Shown here: positions 1 to 9,088 of the stretch, in pieces | Numbering within the stretch: the first letter of the stretch is position 1 | Layout of the letters: every line of letters begins with the position of its first letter | NCBI RefSeq assembly: GCF_001612945.1 | Contig: NZ_BDBK01000001.1 | Span: forward strand, 1,178,001 to 1,242,000 | Origin: Nocardia inohanensis NBRC 100128 | GTDB lineage: Bacteria > Actinomycetota > Actinomycetes > Mycobacteriales > Mycobacteriaceae | DNA: 64,000 nt | Direction of reading: 5' to 3' | Position numbers and translations under genes: made by a program | Notes under the pieces: model-generated | What the model was told of the DNA's origin: nothing | What the model saw: the letters and a program-made list of their open reading frames with translations, nothing else | The model's database searches: none

Positions 1-398
1 TCCAGGGTGATCCGGTGGCCGGGCAGCGTGCCCGCGCCCGCCGGTTTGATCACCACCTCGCGGGAGCCCAGCACCGAGGTCAGCTTGATCGCGGCGGTGG
101 AGGCCGCGCCGACGGCCACGCCCTTGCGGATCTTCATGGTCATGACGACCCGGTCCCCGGCCAGCCGGGTGCGCTCGACGGTGCCGACCGGTACCCCGGC
201 GACGGTGACCTGCTCGCCGCCGCGAATCCCGGCGGCCTGCGCGAACTCGGCCGTGAAGGTGAGCTGGCCCAGATGCAGCTGGGTGACCGCCGTGGTGGCC
301 GCGACGAGCACGGCGATCACCGCCAGCGAAATTCCGCCCAGCCACGCCTTGTTCATCGATTCCAATGCCCGCCCGCGGCGGAACACGCGCTTCAGCAT
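1..398 (-). CDS. mceC: MCE family protein, MceC position (partial)
   Basis: Third Mce protein of the import operon, cut by the left window edge; only the first 132 or so residues are present. After a short basic start there is one hydrophobic segment (about residues 19-38) that would anchor it in the membrane, followed by the beginning of the MlaD/Mce domain with its alternating beta pattern and glycine turns. The ATG at 398 lies 6 bp after the stop of mceB. Mce proteins form the periplasmic tunnel of actinobacterial lipid importers. The MceC assignment rests on gene order. Confidence 0.85.
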   Translation of the reverse strand, partial: MLKRVFRRGRALESMNKAWLGGISLAVIAVLVAATTAVTQLHLGQLTFTAEFAQAAGIRGGEQVTVAGVPVGTVERTRLAGDRVVMTMKIRKGVAVGAASTAAIKLTSVLGSREVVIKPAGAGTLPGHRITL

Positions 399-404
399 GC
401 CGAT

Positions 405-1448
405 TCACCTACACATCGCGGAATATTGCCGGTGGCCGCCGGGTGTCGCCGCGTTCACGATCGCCGGGACGATCGGCGTGAGGAAGTCGGCGATCGTGAA
501 ATTGAAGTCGCAGGCCTGCGCGCTCATGGCGGTGCTGTCGCCGGTGACGCGAGCCAAACCTTTGAACACCGCCGGAATATTCGCGCCGAGCGTGGCCATC
601 CCGTCCGGATCGGCCACGATGGTCGCCAAGAATCCGGGTTGCCGTCCGAGCAGGGCGCTCAGGTCCGGGGCGACGGCGGTGAAGATGGCCGAGAGCCGGC
701 CCACCACAGTGGATATCGCCCCGACCGAGGAGACCAGTTGATCGCGCCGCTCGTTGAGCCCCGTCACCACCGTGCGGACCTGGGTGAGAGTGGATTCGAG
801 CGCGCCGCCCTGGGCCGCGAGGGTTCGCATCACCTCGTCCAAGCTGGTGATCACTCGTGCCAGCAGCTCGTCGGGCCCGGCGAGAGTCTGTGCCAGCCGC
901 GAGGTTTCGGTGATCAGGGTGGTGATCGCGGCGGTATCGCCCTGTAATGCCTTGATCAGCGCGTTCGACATATTGCCGCGATTGCTCGCATCCAGCAGCG
1001 TGAACAGCGGTTCGAAGCCGTTGAGCAGTGCGGTGACATCGAAGGACGGCTCGGTGCGTTCCACCGGAATCACCGCGCCGCCGGGCAGGCGTTCGGGATG
1101 GCCGAACTGGCCCAGCGAGAGCCCGAGATACCGTTGCCCGACCAGATTCTGGTACACCACGGCCGCTTTGGTGTTGCCGTAGACGGGCTGGTCACGCTGG
1201 ACGCGGAACTCGACGCGCGCCTGCGCGCCATCGAGATCCACCGCGTCCACCCGGCCGACCCGGACGCCCGCCATTCGCACATCCGAACCGGCTTTGAGCC
1301 CGGACACATCGGTGAACACGGCCGTGTAGCTGTCGGTCGGCCCGGCCACATCCCGGCGCAGCGTCACCAGGATCATCCAGGTCAGGGCGAGGCATACGGC
1401 GAGGAAGACGCTGAGCCACACCACTTGCCGTCGGTATGCGGTGATCAT
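405..1448 (-). CDS. mceB: MCE family protein, MceB position
   Basis: A 347-residue Mce protein. An N-terminal membrane segment (about residues 10-30) is followed by the MlaD/Mce beta domain (about 40-120, with the typical SGLKAGSDVRMAGVRVG stretch) and a long helical region that would contribute to the periplasmic tunnel. The C-terminal part holds two cysteines in CDFNF and MCR. Its start overlaps the stop of mceA by 4 bp, so translation is probably coupled. It acts with YrbE permeases in import of lipids or sterols; the lipid here is not known. Confidence 0.93.
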   Translation of the reverse strand: MITAYRRQVVWLSVFLAVCLALTWMILVTLRRDVAGPTDSYTAVFTDVSGLKAGSDVRMAGVRVGRVDAVDLDGAQARVEFRVQRDQPVYGNTKAAVVYQNLVGQRYLGLSLGQFGHPERLPGGAVIPVERTEPSFDVTALLNGFEPLFTLLDASNRGNMSNALIKALQGDTAAITTLITETSRLAQTLAGPDELLARVITSLDEVMRTLAAQGGALESTLTQVRTVVTGLNERRDQLVSSVGAISTVVGRLSAIFTAVAPDLSALLGRQPGFLATIVADPDGMATLGANIPAVFKGLARVTGDSTAMSAQACDFNFTIADFLTPIVPAIVNAATPGGHRQYSAMCR

Positions 1449-2716
1449 CGCGGCCCCTCCTGACCGCTGGTCAATGGCGCGAAAACCGGTGGCAGCGACG
1501 GCAATTGCAGCGGGCCGAGCAGTATCTGATCAGCCGGGTTCTGCGCCGTGGGCAGCGCGACGGTGCCCGGTGGCGGCACGTAATTGCGCATGTCCGGGAT
1601 GCCGACGGTCTCGGGTATCGGGGTGGTTTCGGGCGCGGTGTCGCAACTGGGGCCGCGCAATTCGCCGTAGACGGGGCAGTCGGCGCGGGCGTAGAGCCGC
1701 AGCGGGGTGAGCGAGACGACCAGGCGGAAGGTGAAGGCGAGCTTGTTTCCGGTGCGCGTCCAGAGTTCCTGGAAGAACTTGTCGACGGTGCTGTTGAGCC
1801 GCACCATGACCGCCGGGTATTTGGCGTGATTGTCGGCCAGCACGCCGATGACCGGCGTGAGGTCGGTGGTGATGCCGACCAGCTGATCGATGTGGTTGTC
1901 GATCGCGGTGCCCATGGTGCCGAGGGTGCCTTGCGCTCCGGTCAGCAAATCGACCAGCTGCGTTCGCTTCTCGGTGACGGTCCGCATCGGAGCGACGGTG
2001 GCGTGCAGCGCATCGACCAGCTCGGGGGCGGTGCCGCGCAGTGCGGTGATGGCCGATTCCCAGGTGCGCAGGGTGGCCGGGCCGTTGTCGTCGGCGCTGA
2101 GCGCGTTGAGTTCCGCAGTGACCCGATTCAGTCCGTCGACGGCATTCGTCAGTGTCGCGCCCTGTCCGGCCGTGGCTTCGGAGAGGGTGCGGATCAGGCC
2201 CAGCGTCTGCGCGGATCCCGGGCGCGCCACCGCGGCCACCAGTTCCCGCACCTTCGCCAGGGTGGTCTGGAACAGCTGGGTGGGCAGCGTGTGATCCTCG
2301 GTGATGCGCGCGCCGTCGCGCAGCGGTGCGGCCTCGCCGTTGTCGACCAGCTGCACCGAGGAGACCGCGAAGGCATTGCTGGGCACGATGCGCGCGGTCA
2401 CGGTGTTCGGAATCGATTGCGCGTGTCCGGGTTTCAGATCGATGTCGACGATATTCGGTGCGCCGTCGCGGGCCGGTGTCACCGCGCGCACCATCCCGAC
2501 GAGCATGCCCCGGAACTTCACATCCGATTTGACGGGCAGCCCGTCGCCGACCGAGGTCAACGCCGCGGTGACCTGCACGCGTTCGTCCAAGCTGCCATTG
2601 GATTCGGCGACCAGCAGCCAGGTGAACAGCGCGCACACCACCACGAACGCGGTCCCCGTCAGCAGCAACGCGGGCGTGGACGGGCCCCGGCCGTCGAGTT
2701 CGAAATCATTGGCCAC
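1445..2716 (-). CDS. mceA: MCE family protein, MceA position
   Basis: A 423-residue Mce protein, first of the mce genes after the two YrbE permeases. It has a membrane anchor (about residues 17-38), the MlaD/Mce domain with DGLPVKSDVKFRGMLVG, a long helical stretch, and a proline-rich C-terminal tail after a conserved Cys-containing segment (around residues 345-360). Order and length fit MceA of actinobacterial mce operons. It does not look like an obvious copy of Mce1-4, but I cannot assign a subgroup without alignment. Confidence 0.92.
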   Translation of the reverse strand: MANDFELDGRGPSTPALLLTGTAFVVVCALFTWLLVAESNGSLDERVQVTAALTSVGDGLPVKSDVKFRGMLVGMVRAVTPARDGAPNIVDIDLKPGHAQSIPNTVTARIVPSNAFAVSSVQLVDNGEAAPLRDGARITEDHTLPTQLFQTTLAKVRELVAAVARPGSAQTLGLIRTLSEATAGQGATLTNAVDGLNRVTAELNALSADDNGPATLRTWESAITALRGTAPELVDALHATVAPMRTVTEKRTQLVDLLTGAQGTLGTMGTAIDNHIDQLVGITTDLTPVIGVLADNHAKYPAVMVRLNSTVDKFFQELWTRTGNKLAFTFRLVVSLTPLRLYARADCPVYGELRGPSCDTAPETTPIPETVGIPDMRNYVPPPGTVALPTAQNPADQILLGPLQLPSLPPVFAPLTSGQEGPR

Positions 2717-2720
2717 GTAC

Positions 2721-3575
2721 TCAACCCCCGAGCCTTCCGCCGGCGTCGATCCCCCAGAACGCCATGGTCAAAAGCATGTTCAAAATGGTCATGATGGTGA
2801 TGCTGGCGCGCATGGCCCGCCCGGCCGCGATACCGACCCCGCGCGGACCGCCGGTGGCGTAGAAGCCGTAATAGCACTGGATGGTGGCCATGATGGCGAC
2901 GAAGATGGCCACCTTGATCACCGCGAACACCATGTCGCGCCCGCTCAGCATGAGCGTGAAGTAGTGCAGGTAGCTGCCCGAGGGCTGACCGCTGGAGAAT
3001 CCGACAACCGCTTGGCAGACCAGGAAATTCAGGGCCAGGCAGACCACGAACAGCGGGACCACCGCCAGTGCGGAGGCGAGCACGCGGGTGGTCACCAGAT
3101 AGGGGATGGGCCGGATGGCGACCGACTCGAGCGCGTCGATCTCCTCGGCGATCCGCATGGCCCCCAGCTGCGCGGTGAACCGGCAGCCGGCCTGGATGCC
3201 GAAGGCCAGGGCCGCCATCAACGGCGCGAGCTCACGCACCGCCGCCAGCGCGGTGATCAGCCCGGTGGCGGGTCCGAGCCCGAGCAGGCTGAGCGCGTTG
3301 TAGCCCTCCAGCCCGACCACCGCCCCGCCGGCCGCGCCGACGATCAGCACCACGCCCGCGGTGCCGCCGCCGACCACGACCGAACCGTTGCCCCAGGTGA
3401 CATCGGAGAGCATTTGCAGGAACTCACGCCGATAGCGCGTGAGCACCAGCGGAATTCCCGCGAGCGCGCGGAAGAAGAACGCCACCATATGCCCCACCCG
3501 CGACAGCTGGTAGGCCAGCGGCCGCACGGTCACGGCGACCGGGCGCAGTCCCAAGGGTGAGTAGGTGGCGGCCAT
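2721..3575 (-). CDS. yrbEB: YrbE/MlaE-type ABC transporter permease, second copy
   Basis: A 284-residue polytopic membrane protein of the MlaE/YrbE family, the permease of Mce lipid importers. Five to six hydrophobic segments are visible, with the family hallmark region AAVRELAPLMAALAFGIQAG followed by AEEIDALESVAI (about residues 112-152), which is the coupling-helix area contacting the MlaF-type ATPase. It sits between yrbEA and mceA with 1-4 bp gaps. The ATPase (MceG) is not in this window; in actinobacteria it is usually encoded elsewhere. Confidence 0.94.
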   Translation of the reverse strand: MAATYSPLGLRPVAVTVRPLAYQLSRVGHMVAFFFRALAGIPLVLTRYRREFLQMLSDVTWGNGSVVVGGGTAGVVLIVGAAGGAVVGLEGYNALSLLGLGPATGLITALAAVRELAPLMAALAFGIQAGCRFTAQLGAMRIAEEIDALESVAIRPIPYLVTTRVLASALAVVPLFVVCLALNFLVCQAVVGFSSGQPSGSYLHYFTLMLSGRDMVFAVIKVAIFVAIMATIQCYYGFYATGGPRGVGIAAGRAMRASITIMTILNMLLTMAFWGIDAGGRLGG

Positions 3576-3576
3576 C

Positions 3577-4440
3577 TCAGAAGCTCGCTTTGGGGAACAG
3601 GATCAGATACATCTGCGTGAACAGCACATTGACGACCATGAGCAGCAGAATCGACTGCACGACAGCGGCATTCACCGAATTGGCCACGCCCGCCGCGCCG
3701 TCGCGGGTGTCCAGGCCCTTGTAGCAGGCCACGATGGCCACGATCACCCCGAACACCACCGCTTTGATCAAGGTGAGGATCAGATCGTTCACGGTGGCGA
3801 AGGAGGAGAAGGTGGCGGTGTAGCTGCCGGGGGTGCCGCCCTGTAGGACGACGGTGAAGGCGTAACCGGCGAGAAAGCCGATGAAGCAGGTGAATCCGGT
3901 CAATGCCACCGCCACCACGATGCTCGCCACCAGGCGCGGCACCACCAGCCGGCGGATGACCGACACCCCCATCACCTCCATGGCCGCGGTCTCCTCGCGG
4001 ATGGTGCGCGAGCCGAGGTCGGCGCTGATGGCCGAACCGACCGCCGCCGCCATCAGGATCGCCGCGACTAGGGGTGCGCCCTGCCGGATGGTGGCCAGCC
4101 CGTTGGCCGCGCCCGCCATCGAGGTCGCGCCCAATTGCCCGGCGAGCAAACCGAATTGGATCGAGAGGGTGACGCTGATCGGCACCGTGACGAACAGGGT
4201 GGGCACCACCGCGGTGCGTGCCATGAAGGTGGCCTGCTCGACGAATTCACCGAACGGGAAGCGCCGGCGCACGATATCGACGCCCAGGTATTGGAAGGCG
4301 CGCACCCCGAGCACCACCTGTCCGCCGACCGTGCGCAGTGCGGCCACGGGATGGCGATCGGCGTAGCCGCGTGACCATGCGATGACCTCGGCGGCGGCCG
4401 GGCTCGGCATGGGGGAGGGGGTGGGGCCTGGCGCGGTCAC
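3577..4440 (-). CDS. yrbEA: YrbE/MlaE-type ABC transporter permease, first copy
   Basis: A 287-residue MlaE/YrbE permease paired with the following yrbEB. The family signature is seen in ANGLATIRQGAPLVAAILMAAAVGS and the following EETAAMEVMGVS (about residues 135-185), plus several strong membrane helices. The GTG start at 4440 overlaps the stop of the P450 gene (GTGA arrangement), so the P450 and the transporter are almost certainly one transcript. It forms with YrbEB the membrane channel of the importer. Confidence 0.94.
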   Translation of the reverse strand: MTAPGPTPSPMPSPAAAEVIAWSRGYADRHPVAALRTVGGQVVLGVRAFQYLGVDIVRRRFPFGEFVEQATFMARTAVVPTLFVTVPISVTLSIQFGLLAGQLGATSMAGAANGLATIRQGAPLVAAILMAAAVGSAISADLGSRTIREETAAMEVMGVSVIRRLVVPRLVASIVVAVALTGFTCFIGFLAGYAFTVVLQGGTPGSYTATFSSFATVNDLILTLIKAVVFGVIVAIVACYKGLDTRDGAAGVANSVNAAVVQSILLLMVVNVLFTQMYLILFPKASF

Positions 4441-5705
4441 CGTGGCTCGCCCTCGTCGAAAATTATCGACAGGCGCTGGAATCCGCGCAGCATGAAGCTG
4501 GGCTCGTAGGCGAAATCGTTCTCCTCGGCCAGGCGGACCGAGCCGAAGCGGGCGGCCAGCTCCTCGAGGGCGATTCGGCTCTCCAGTCGGGCCAGGGGTG
4601 CGCCCAGGCAGGCGTGGATGCCCGCACCGAAGGCCAGGTGCGCTTTGGCATTGCTGCGGTCGGGATCGAATTCATCGGGGCGGGAGAACAATTCGTCGTC
4701 CCGGTTGGCCGAGCCGAACACCAGCACCACCAATTGCCCGGCCGGGATGGTGTAGTCGCCGAGCCTCGCCTCGGCTTTGGTGATCCGGAACATCGACTGC
4801 ACGGGGCTGAGGAAGCGCAGGCCCTCCTCGATGATGTCGGCGGCGCGTTCGGCGGGCTGTTCGCGCAGCCGCTTCCACAGCTTCGGTTCGTTCGCCAGCT
4901 CGTGCAGCACGCCGGAGAGCAATTTGGTGGAGGTCTCGTTGCCGGCGATGAGCAACTGCACGATGATATTGAGAATCGCTCCGGTGCCGAGTGGTTCGTC
5001 ATCGGCGTCGATGCTGTGCGCGGTGACCAGCCCGCTGAGCAGATCATCGCGCGGGTGTGCGCGGCGATCGTCGAGCTGGGCGGCGAAGTACTTCTGAAAC
5101 TCCACCATGTTCCGGGCTTGCTCCAGCAGGCCCGCGTCGTCGAGCTGACCGCCGACGGTGGCGGTGAACTGATCCGACCAGCGTTTGAAATCGTCGATCC
5201 GGTCGTCGGGCACATTGAGCACCTTGGCGATCACCCGCAGCGGCAGGGGTGCGGCGAACCCGCGCACCACCTCCACCGGACTGCCCGCCGGCAACGATTC
5301 AGCCAATTCCCGTGCAATGGCGCGGATCTCGGGTTCCAGCTGCGCGATGAAGCGGGGCGTGAACGCCTTGGCCAGCATGCGCCGGTAGTAGTGGTGCTCC
5401 GGCGGATCGGCGGTGAGCAGGGTGGGTACCGGCGGCCAGCCCTCGGCCTGGATCGCCTCGACCTCGGCTTTGATGGAATCCGGAATCGGCAGCTGTGGCA
5501 AGCCGAATGCCGAGGAGAAGGTGCAGTGATCGGCGAGCGCCTTGGCGACCAGTGCGCGCGAAGTCACGAACCACATACCCCGGCTCGCCACGAAATGCAC
5601 CGGCGCTTCGGCCCGCAGCCGCCGATGCCAGGGGTAGGGGCATTGCAGGGTTTGCGGATCCAAGGGATCGAAGGCGGCGACGGAGTGCGTCGGGGTCGAG
5701 GTCAC
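4437..5705 (-). CDS. cytochrome P450
   Basis: A 422-residue bacterial class P450 and the first gene of the mce operon. It shows the I-helix motif AGNET (254-258), the K-helix E294-x-x-R297 pair and the haem loop FGAGIHACLG with Cys366 as the iron ligand. I chose the GTG at 5705, preceded by GGAGG at a good distance, rather than the far upstream ATG at 6113 whose extra 136 residues run through the divergent gene. It probably hydroxylates an imported hydrophobic substrate, receiving electrons from a ferredoxin; two ferredoxin genes lie in the divergent operon. The substrate is unknown. Confidence 0.95.
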   Translation of the reverse strand: MTSTPTHSVAAFDPLDPQTLQCPYPWHRRLRAEAPVHFVASRGMWFVTSRALVAKALADHCTFSSAFGLPQLPIPDSIKAEVEAIQAEGWPPVPTLLTADPPEHHYYRRMLAKAFTPRFIAQLEPEIRAIARELAESLPAGSPVEVVRGFAAPLPLRVIAKVLNVPDDRIDDFKRWSDQFTATVGGQLDDAGLLEQARNMVEFQKYFAAQLDDRRAHPRDDLLSGLVTAHSIDADDEPLGTGAILNIIVQLLIAGNETSTKLLSGVLHELANEPKLWKRLREQPAERAADIIEEGLRFLSPVQSMFRITKAEARLGDYTIPAGQLVVLVFGSANRDDELFSRPDEFDPDRSNAKAHLAFGAGIHACLGAPLARLESRIALEELAARFGSVRLAEENDFAYEPSFMLRGFQRLSIIFDEGEPR

Positions 5706-5850
5706 AGTGGCCTCCAAAGATGTTGATGTCCAGAAGATTTCGGGACCGTGGAGCCGAGCGGCTCGTTCTTGACTAATTAGCTGGACAATATAATAGTGAT
5801 ACGGGTCATAGGGCAAGCGGGTGTGAATGGCCCGAGATCGGAGGATTCGC
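5706..5850. promoter_or_regulatory. divergent promoter region with AT-rich imperfect palindrome
   Basis: The only sizeable gap between the P450/mce operon and the catabolic operon. It contains an unusually AT-rich stretch at 5769-5800. On the plus strand TTGACT (5769-5774) and TATAAT (5789-5794) resemble -35 and -10 boxes, though the 14-nt spacing is short (TAATAG two bases on gives 16). The stretch 5771-5796 begins ACTAAT and ends ATAGT, an imperfect inverted repeat of the sort bound by TetR or GntR dimers. No regulator gene lies beside it. Confidence 0.45.
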
Positions 5851-6615
5851 GTGCAAGCTCTGGTGACAGGCGCCGGTAATGGCATCGGCCGGGCGATCGC
5901 GCACCGGCTGGCAGGGGAGGGGGCCGAGGTCATCGCGGTCGACCTGGACGGGGAGGCCGCCGCGAAGACCGCTGAAGCGATCGGCGGGCGCGCTGTGCGT
6001 TGCGATGTCTCCGACGAGGGTTCGGTAGCGGCGCTCGCGGAAACCGTTAGCTCCCTTGACATCCTGGTGAACAATGCGGGCATCTGGCGTTCCCGCACGC
6101 TCGCCGACAGCACGCTGTCGGAGGTCGATCAGGTGTTGCGCACCAATGTGATCGGCAGCTGGCTGATGGCGCGGGCGCTGGTGCCGAAGTTCGGTCCGGG
6201 CGGCGGCGCGATCGTGAACCTCACCTCGGTGCTGGCCGAGACCGGCGGCGAGGGGCGGGGCGCGTATCCGGCGTCGAAGGCCGCGGTGGTGGCGTTGACC
6301 AAGCAGATGGCCTCGGAGTACGCGGGATTGGGCATTCGGGTGAACGCGGTCGGGCCCGGGCTGGTGCTCACCGAGGGCACCAGTGGCGAATTCGGGGATC
6401 CGGGGGTGCGGCAGGCCATCGGCGCGGCCATGCCGCTGGGCCGGCTCGGTGAACCCGATGACATCGCCTCGGTGGTCGCGTTCTTCGCCTCGCCCGCCTC
6501 GGCCTACGTCACCGGTCAGGTGCTCTACGTCGACGGCGGCTGGACCGTCAACGGTTCGGCGTTCATCGCCAATGCCGCCCAGCGCTATGTCGAACAGCTG
6601 ATGGCCGCCTCGTAA
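5851..6615 (+). CDS. SDR family NAD(P)-dependent oxidoreductase
   Basis: A 254-residue classical short-chain dehydrogenase and the first gene of the catabolic operon. Cofactor motif GAGNGIG (7-13), NNAG (74-77) and catalytic Ser126, Tyr139, Lys143 (YPASK) are all present. I chose GTG 5851 because GGAGGA lies 5 nt before it and it starts directly at the Rossmann strand; an ATG at 5827 would add eight residues. It is expected to oxidise or reduce a hydroxyl/keto group of the pathway substrate, perhaps the alcohol made by the P450 or Rieske oxygenase. Confidence 0.93.
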   Translation: MQALVTGAGNGIGRAIAHRLAGEGAEVIAVDLDGEAAAKTAEAIGGRAVRCDVSDEGSVAALAETVSSLDILVNNAGIWRSRTLADSTLSEVDQVLRTNVIGSWLMARALVPKFGPGGGAIVNLTSVLAETGGEGRGAYPASKAAVVALTKQMASEYAGLGIRVNAVGPGLVLTEGTSGEFGDPGVRQAIGAAMPLGRLGEPDDIASVVAFFASPASAYVTGQVLYVDGGWTVNGSAFIANAAQRYVEQLMAAS

Positions 6616-6657
6616 CCGGGCCGCCGGCAACGAAATTCACGAAAGACGGAGAGATCC

Positions 6658-8055
6658 ATGACCGACATCCAGACGCCCGGCGAGGTCGCGCCGGGGCAAG
6701 CCCGCTCGTCCGGTCCGAGCGTGCAGAGCCTGCTGGCCACCGATACCCGCGAGGTGCCGCCGCCGCTGCTCGAAGAGTCCTACGAATACCTCGGTTCCGA
6801 GGACATCGACAAGGACCGCTACCTGAGCCAGGAGTTCCATCGCCGCGAAGTCGAGAAGGTGTGGAAGAAGACCTGGCAGATGGCGTGCCGTGAGGAGGAC
6901 ATTCCGGCGGCGGGGGATTACATCGTCTACGACATCGCCGATATCTCCCTGATCGTGGTGCGCACCGAGAGCGGCGCGATCAAGGCGTACCACAATGCCT
7001 GCCTGCATCGCGGGACCCGGCTCTGTGACGACACCGGTCATGCCGCGCAATTGCGTTGCCCGTTCCACGGTTTCACCTGGAGCCTGAACGGCGACCTGAC
7101 CGATGTGCCGGGGCGCTGGGATTTCCCGCACGTCCGAGACGCCGATTTCGCGCTGCCCGAAGCGCTGACCGGAGTGTGGGCGGGCTATGTGTTCGTCAAC
7201 CCGGATCGCGAGGCGGTGCCGCTGGCCACCTATCTCGGCGGCGTGGACAAACATCTCGCGCACTACAAGCTCGAGGACCGCTTCAAGGCGGTGCACGTGG
7301 CGAAGGTCGTGGACTGCAACTGGAAGGTGGCCCTGGAAGCGTTCATCGAGTCCTATCACGTCATCGCCACCCACCCGCAGCTGCTGGATTACCTGGGCGA
7401 CAGCAATACCCAATACGACATCTACACCCGCGACGACGGGCTGCCCGGCTTCAACCGGATGATCACCCCGCAGGCCACCAGCAGCCCGAACCTGGGCGAA
7501 CAACTCGATCCGCAGGACGTGCTCGAGGCGATGTTCCGCGATTTCTATCCCGAGGGCATCGGCAGTTTCCAGGTGCCCGAGGGCGGTTCGGTGCGGGCCA
7601 CCGTCGCCGGCGCGCTGCGCGATCGGCTGGCGCAGGTCACCGGGGCCGATCTCTCCGGCACCAGCGATTCCGAAATCCTGGACGCCATCGAATATTTCGT
7701 GTTCCCCAACTTCGTGCCGTGGGCGGGCGTGGGAGCGCCGCTGACCTATCGGTTCCGGCCCTACGGCAACGACCCGGACCGGTGCGTCTTCGACATCATG
7801 ATGCTCTACCCGCTGCCGGCCGGGGTGCCCAAGCCCAAGGCCGGGCCGATCCACTGGCTGGGCCCGGACGAGGACTTCAGTGCCGCACCGGAATTGAACG
7901 GTCTCGCGCCGGTGTTCAACCAGGATCTGTCGAACCTGCCCAAGGTGCAGCGTGGGTTGAAGGCGCTGACCAAACCCGGTGTGACCCTGGCTGATTACCA
8001 GGAAGTGCGGATCCGGCAGTTCCATCGTGACCTCGACGCGCAGCTGGGCTCCTGA
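6658..8055 (+). CDS. Rieske-type ring-hydroxylating oxygenase, alpha subunit
   Basis: A 465-residue aromatic-ring-hydroxylating dioxygenase alpha subunit. The Rieske 2Fe-2S ligands are C115-x-H117 and C134-x2-H137, and the mononuclear iron site is recognisable in ESYHVIATH (H234, H239). No small beta subunit gene is nearby, as in the KshA-like or alpha-only Rieske monooxygenases. The two ferredoxin genes further down may supply electrons, but no flavin reductase is in the operon. It follows the SDR by 42 bp with a purine-rich ribosome site (GGAGAG). Confidence 0.94.
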   Translation: MTDIQTPGEVAPGQARSSGPSVQSLLATDTREVPPPLLEESYEYLGSEDIDKDRYLSQEFHRREVEKVWKKTWQMACREEDIPAAGDYIVYDIADISLIVVRTESGAIKAYHNACLHRGTRLCDDTGHAAQLRCPFHGFTWSLNGDLTDVPGRWDFPHVRDADFALPEALTGVWAGYVFVNPDREAVPLATYLGGVDKHLAHYKLEDRFKAVHVAKVVDCNWKVALEAFIESYHVIATHPQLLDYLGDSNTQYDIYTRDDGLPGFNRMITPQATSSPNLGEQLDPQDVLEAMFRDFYPEGIGSFQVPEGGSVRATVAGALRDRLAQVTGADLSGTSDSEILDAIEYFVFPNFVPWAGVGAPLTYRFRPYGNDPDRCVFDIMMLYPLPAGVPKPKAGPIHWLGPDEDFSAAPELNGLAPVFNQDLSNLPKVQRGLKALTKPGVTLADYQEVRIRQFHRDLDAQLGS

Positions 8056-8095
8056 GCCGTATTAATTGATCGACTGACTAATAGTGAGGACTGCT
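8056..8095 (+). promoter_or_regulatory. AT-rich imperfect palindrome upstream of E1 alpha
   Basis: This 40-bp gap is strikingly AT-rich for the region. It holds an imperfect inverted repeat ATTAAT...TCGA...CTAAT and shares TAATAGTGA with the 5769-5800 region, so it could be a second operator of the same regulator or an internal promoter. GAGGA (8086-8090) serves as ribosome site for the GTG at 8096. TAATAGTGA also places three stop codons in a row. Confidence 0.35.
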
Positions 8096-9088
8096 GTGGA
8101 TCAGACCACCGCGCCCGCCGATATCGGCCCGGAAACCCTCCTCGAGGTGTTCACCCTCGCCACCCGAATCAAGAAGTGCGACGAGAAGTTTCGCGCACTG
8201 GTGCTCGCCGGTCAGGTGAGCGCCCAGTACTACTCGCCGCGCGGGCAGGAAATCGTGTCCGCCTCGGTCGGGGCGCTGCTACGGCCCGACGACTACGTGG
8301 TCACCACCTATCGCGGGCTGCACGATCAGCTGGCCAAAGGGGTTCCGCTGCGCGAGCTGTGGGCCGAGTTCTTCGGCAAGGCCACCGGATTGTGCAAAGG
8401 CAAGGGCGGGCCGATGCACATCACCCATCCCGAATCCGGGCTGATGGTCACCACCGGCATCGTCGGCAGCGGGCTGCCCATCGGGGCGGGCCTGGCCCTG
8501 GCCGCCCAGTTGCGCGGTACCGATCAGGTGACCGTGGTGAATTTCGGGGACGGGGCCAGCAATATCGGCGCGTTCCACGAAGCCTGCAATCTGGCCGGCT
8601 TGTGGCGGCTGCCGGTGGTGTTCTGCTGCCACAACAACCTCTACGCCGAGCACACCGCCTACGCCGACGGTACCAGCGTGGCGCGTATCGCCGATCGTGC
8701 TGCCTCGTACGGCTTTCCGGGCGTGCGGGTGGACGGCAATGATCCGGTCGCCATGCACCGGGCCGCGAAGCAGGCCATCGAGCGGGCGCGGGCGGGGGAA
8801 GGGCCGACGCTCCTGGAAGCCATGACGTTCCGGTTCTACGGGCATCAGATGTCGGATCAGAACGAGTACATGCGGCCCGGTGAGCTCGCCGCGGCCCGGG
8901 CCGCCGACCCGGTGGTGCGGATGCGGGAATGGCTGGGCCGGACCGCGATCGCCACCGAAGAGCAGCTGGCCGGGATCGAGGCCGAGATCAAGAGCGCGGT
9001 CGAGGACGCCTACCGGTTCGCCGTGGACAGCCCCGTGGCCGATCCGGGCGAGGCGCTCACCGATGTGTACGAGGAGGCGCTGGTATGA
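8096..9088 (+). CDS. thiamine-diphosphate-dependent 2-oxoacid/acetoin dehydrogenase E1, alpha subunit
   Basis: A 330-residue E1 alpha chain. The thiamine diphosphate motif starts at GDG (151-153) and ends at NN (180-181), the expected spacing; the substrate-side YYSPRGQE region near the start is typical of AcoA/PdhA. GTG 8096 is preferred over 8084 because GAGGA precedes it. With the following beta chain it decarboxylates a 2-oxoacid (or cleaves acetoin) and passes the acyl group to a lipoyl arm. Here the only lipoyl protein is the small free-standing domain at 16586. Confidence 0.93.
   Translation: MDQTTAPADIGPETLLEVFTLATRIKKCDEKFRALVLAGQVSAQYYSPRGQEIVSASVGALLRPDDYVVTTYRGLHDQLAKGVPLRELWAEFFGKATGLCKGKGGPMHITHPESGLMVTTGIVGSGLPIGAGLALAAQLRGTDQVTVVNFGDGASNIGAFHEACNLAGLWRLPVVFCCHNNLYAEHTAYADGTSVARIADRAASYGFPGVRVDGNDPVAMHRAAKQAIERARAGEGPTLLEAMTFRFYGHQMSDQNEYMRPGELAAARAADPVVRMREWLGRTAIATEEQLAGIEAEIKSAVEDAYRFAVDSPVADPGEALTDVYEEALV

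Noticed and set aside
5706..6113. N-terminal extension of the P450 to an ATG at 6113
   Set aside because: It is antisense to the SDR gene and precedes an evident GGAGG and GTG start.
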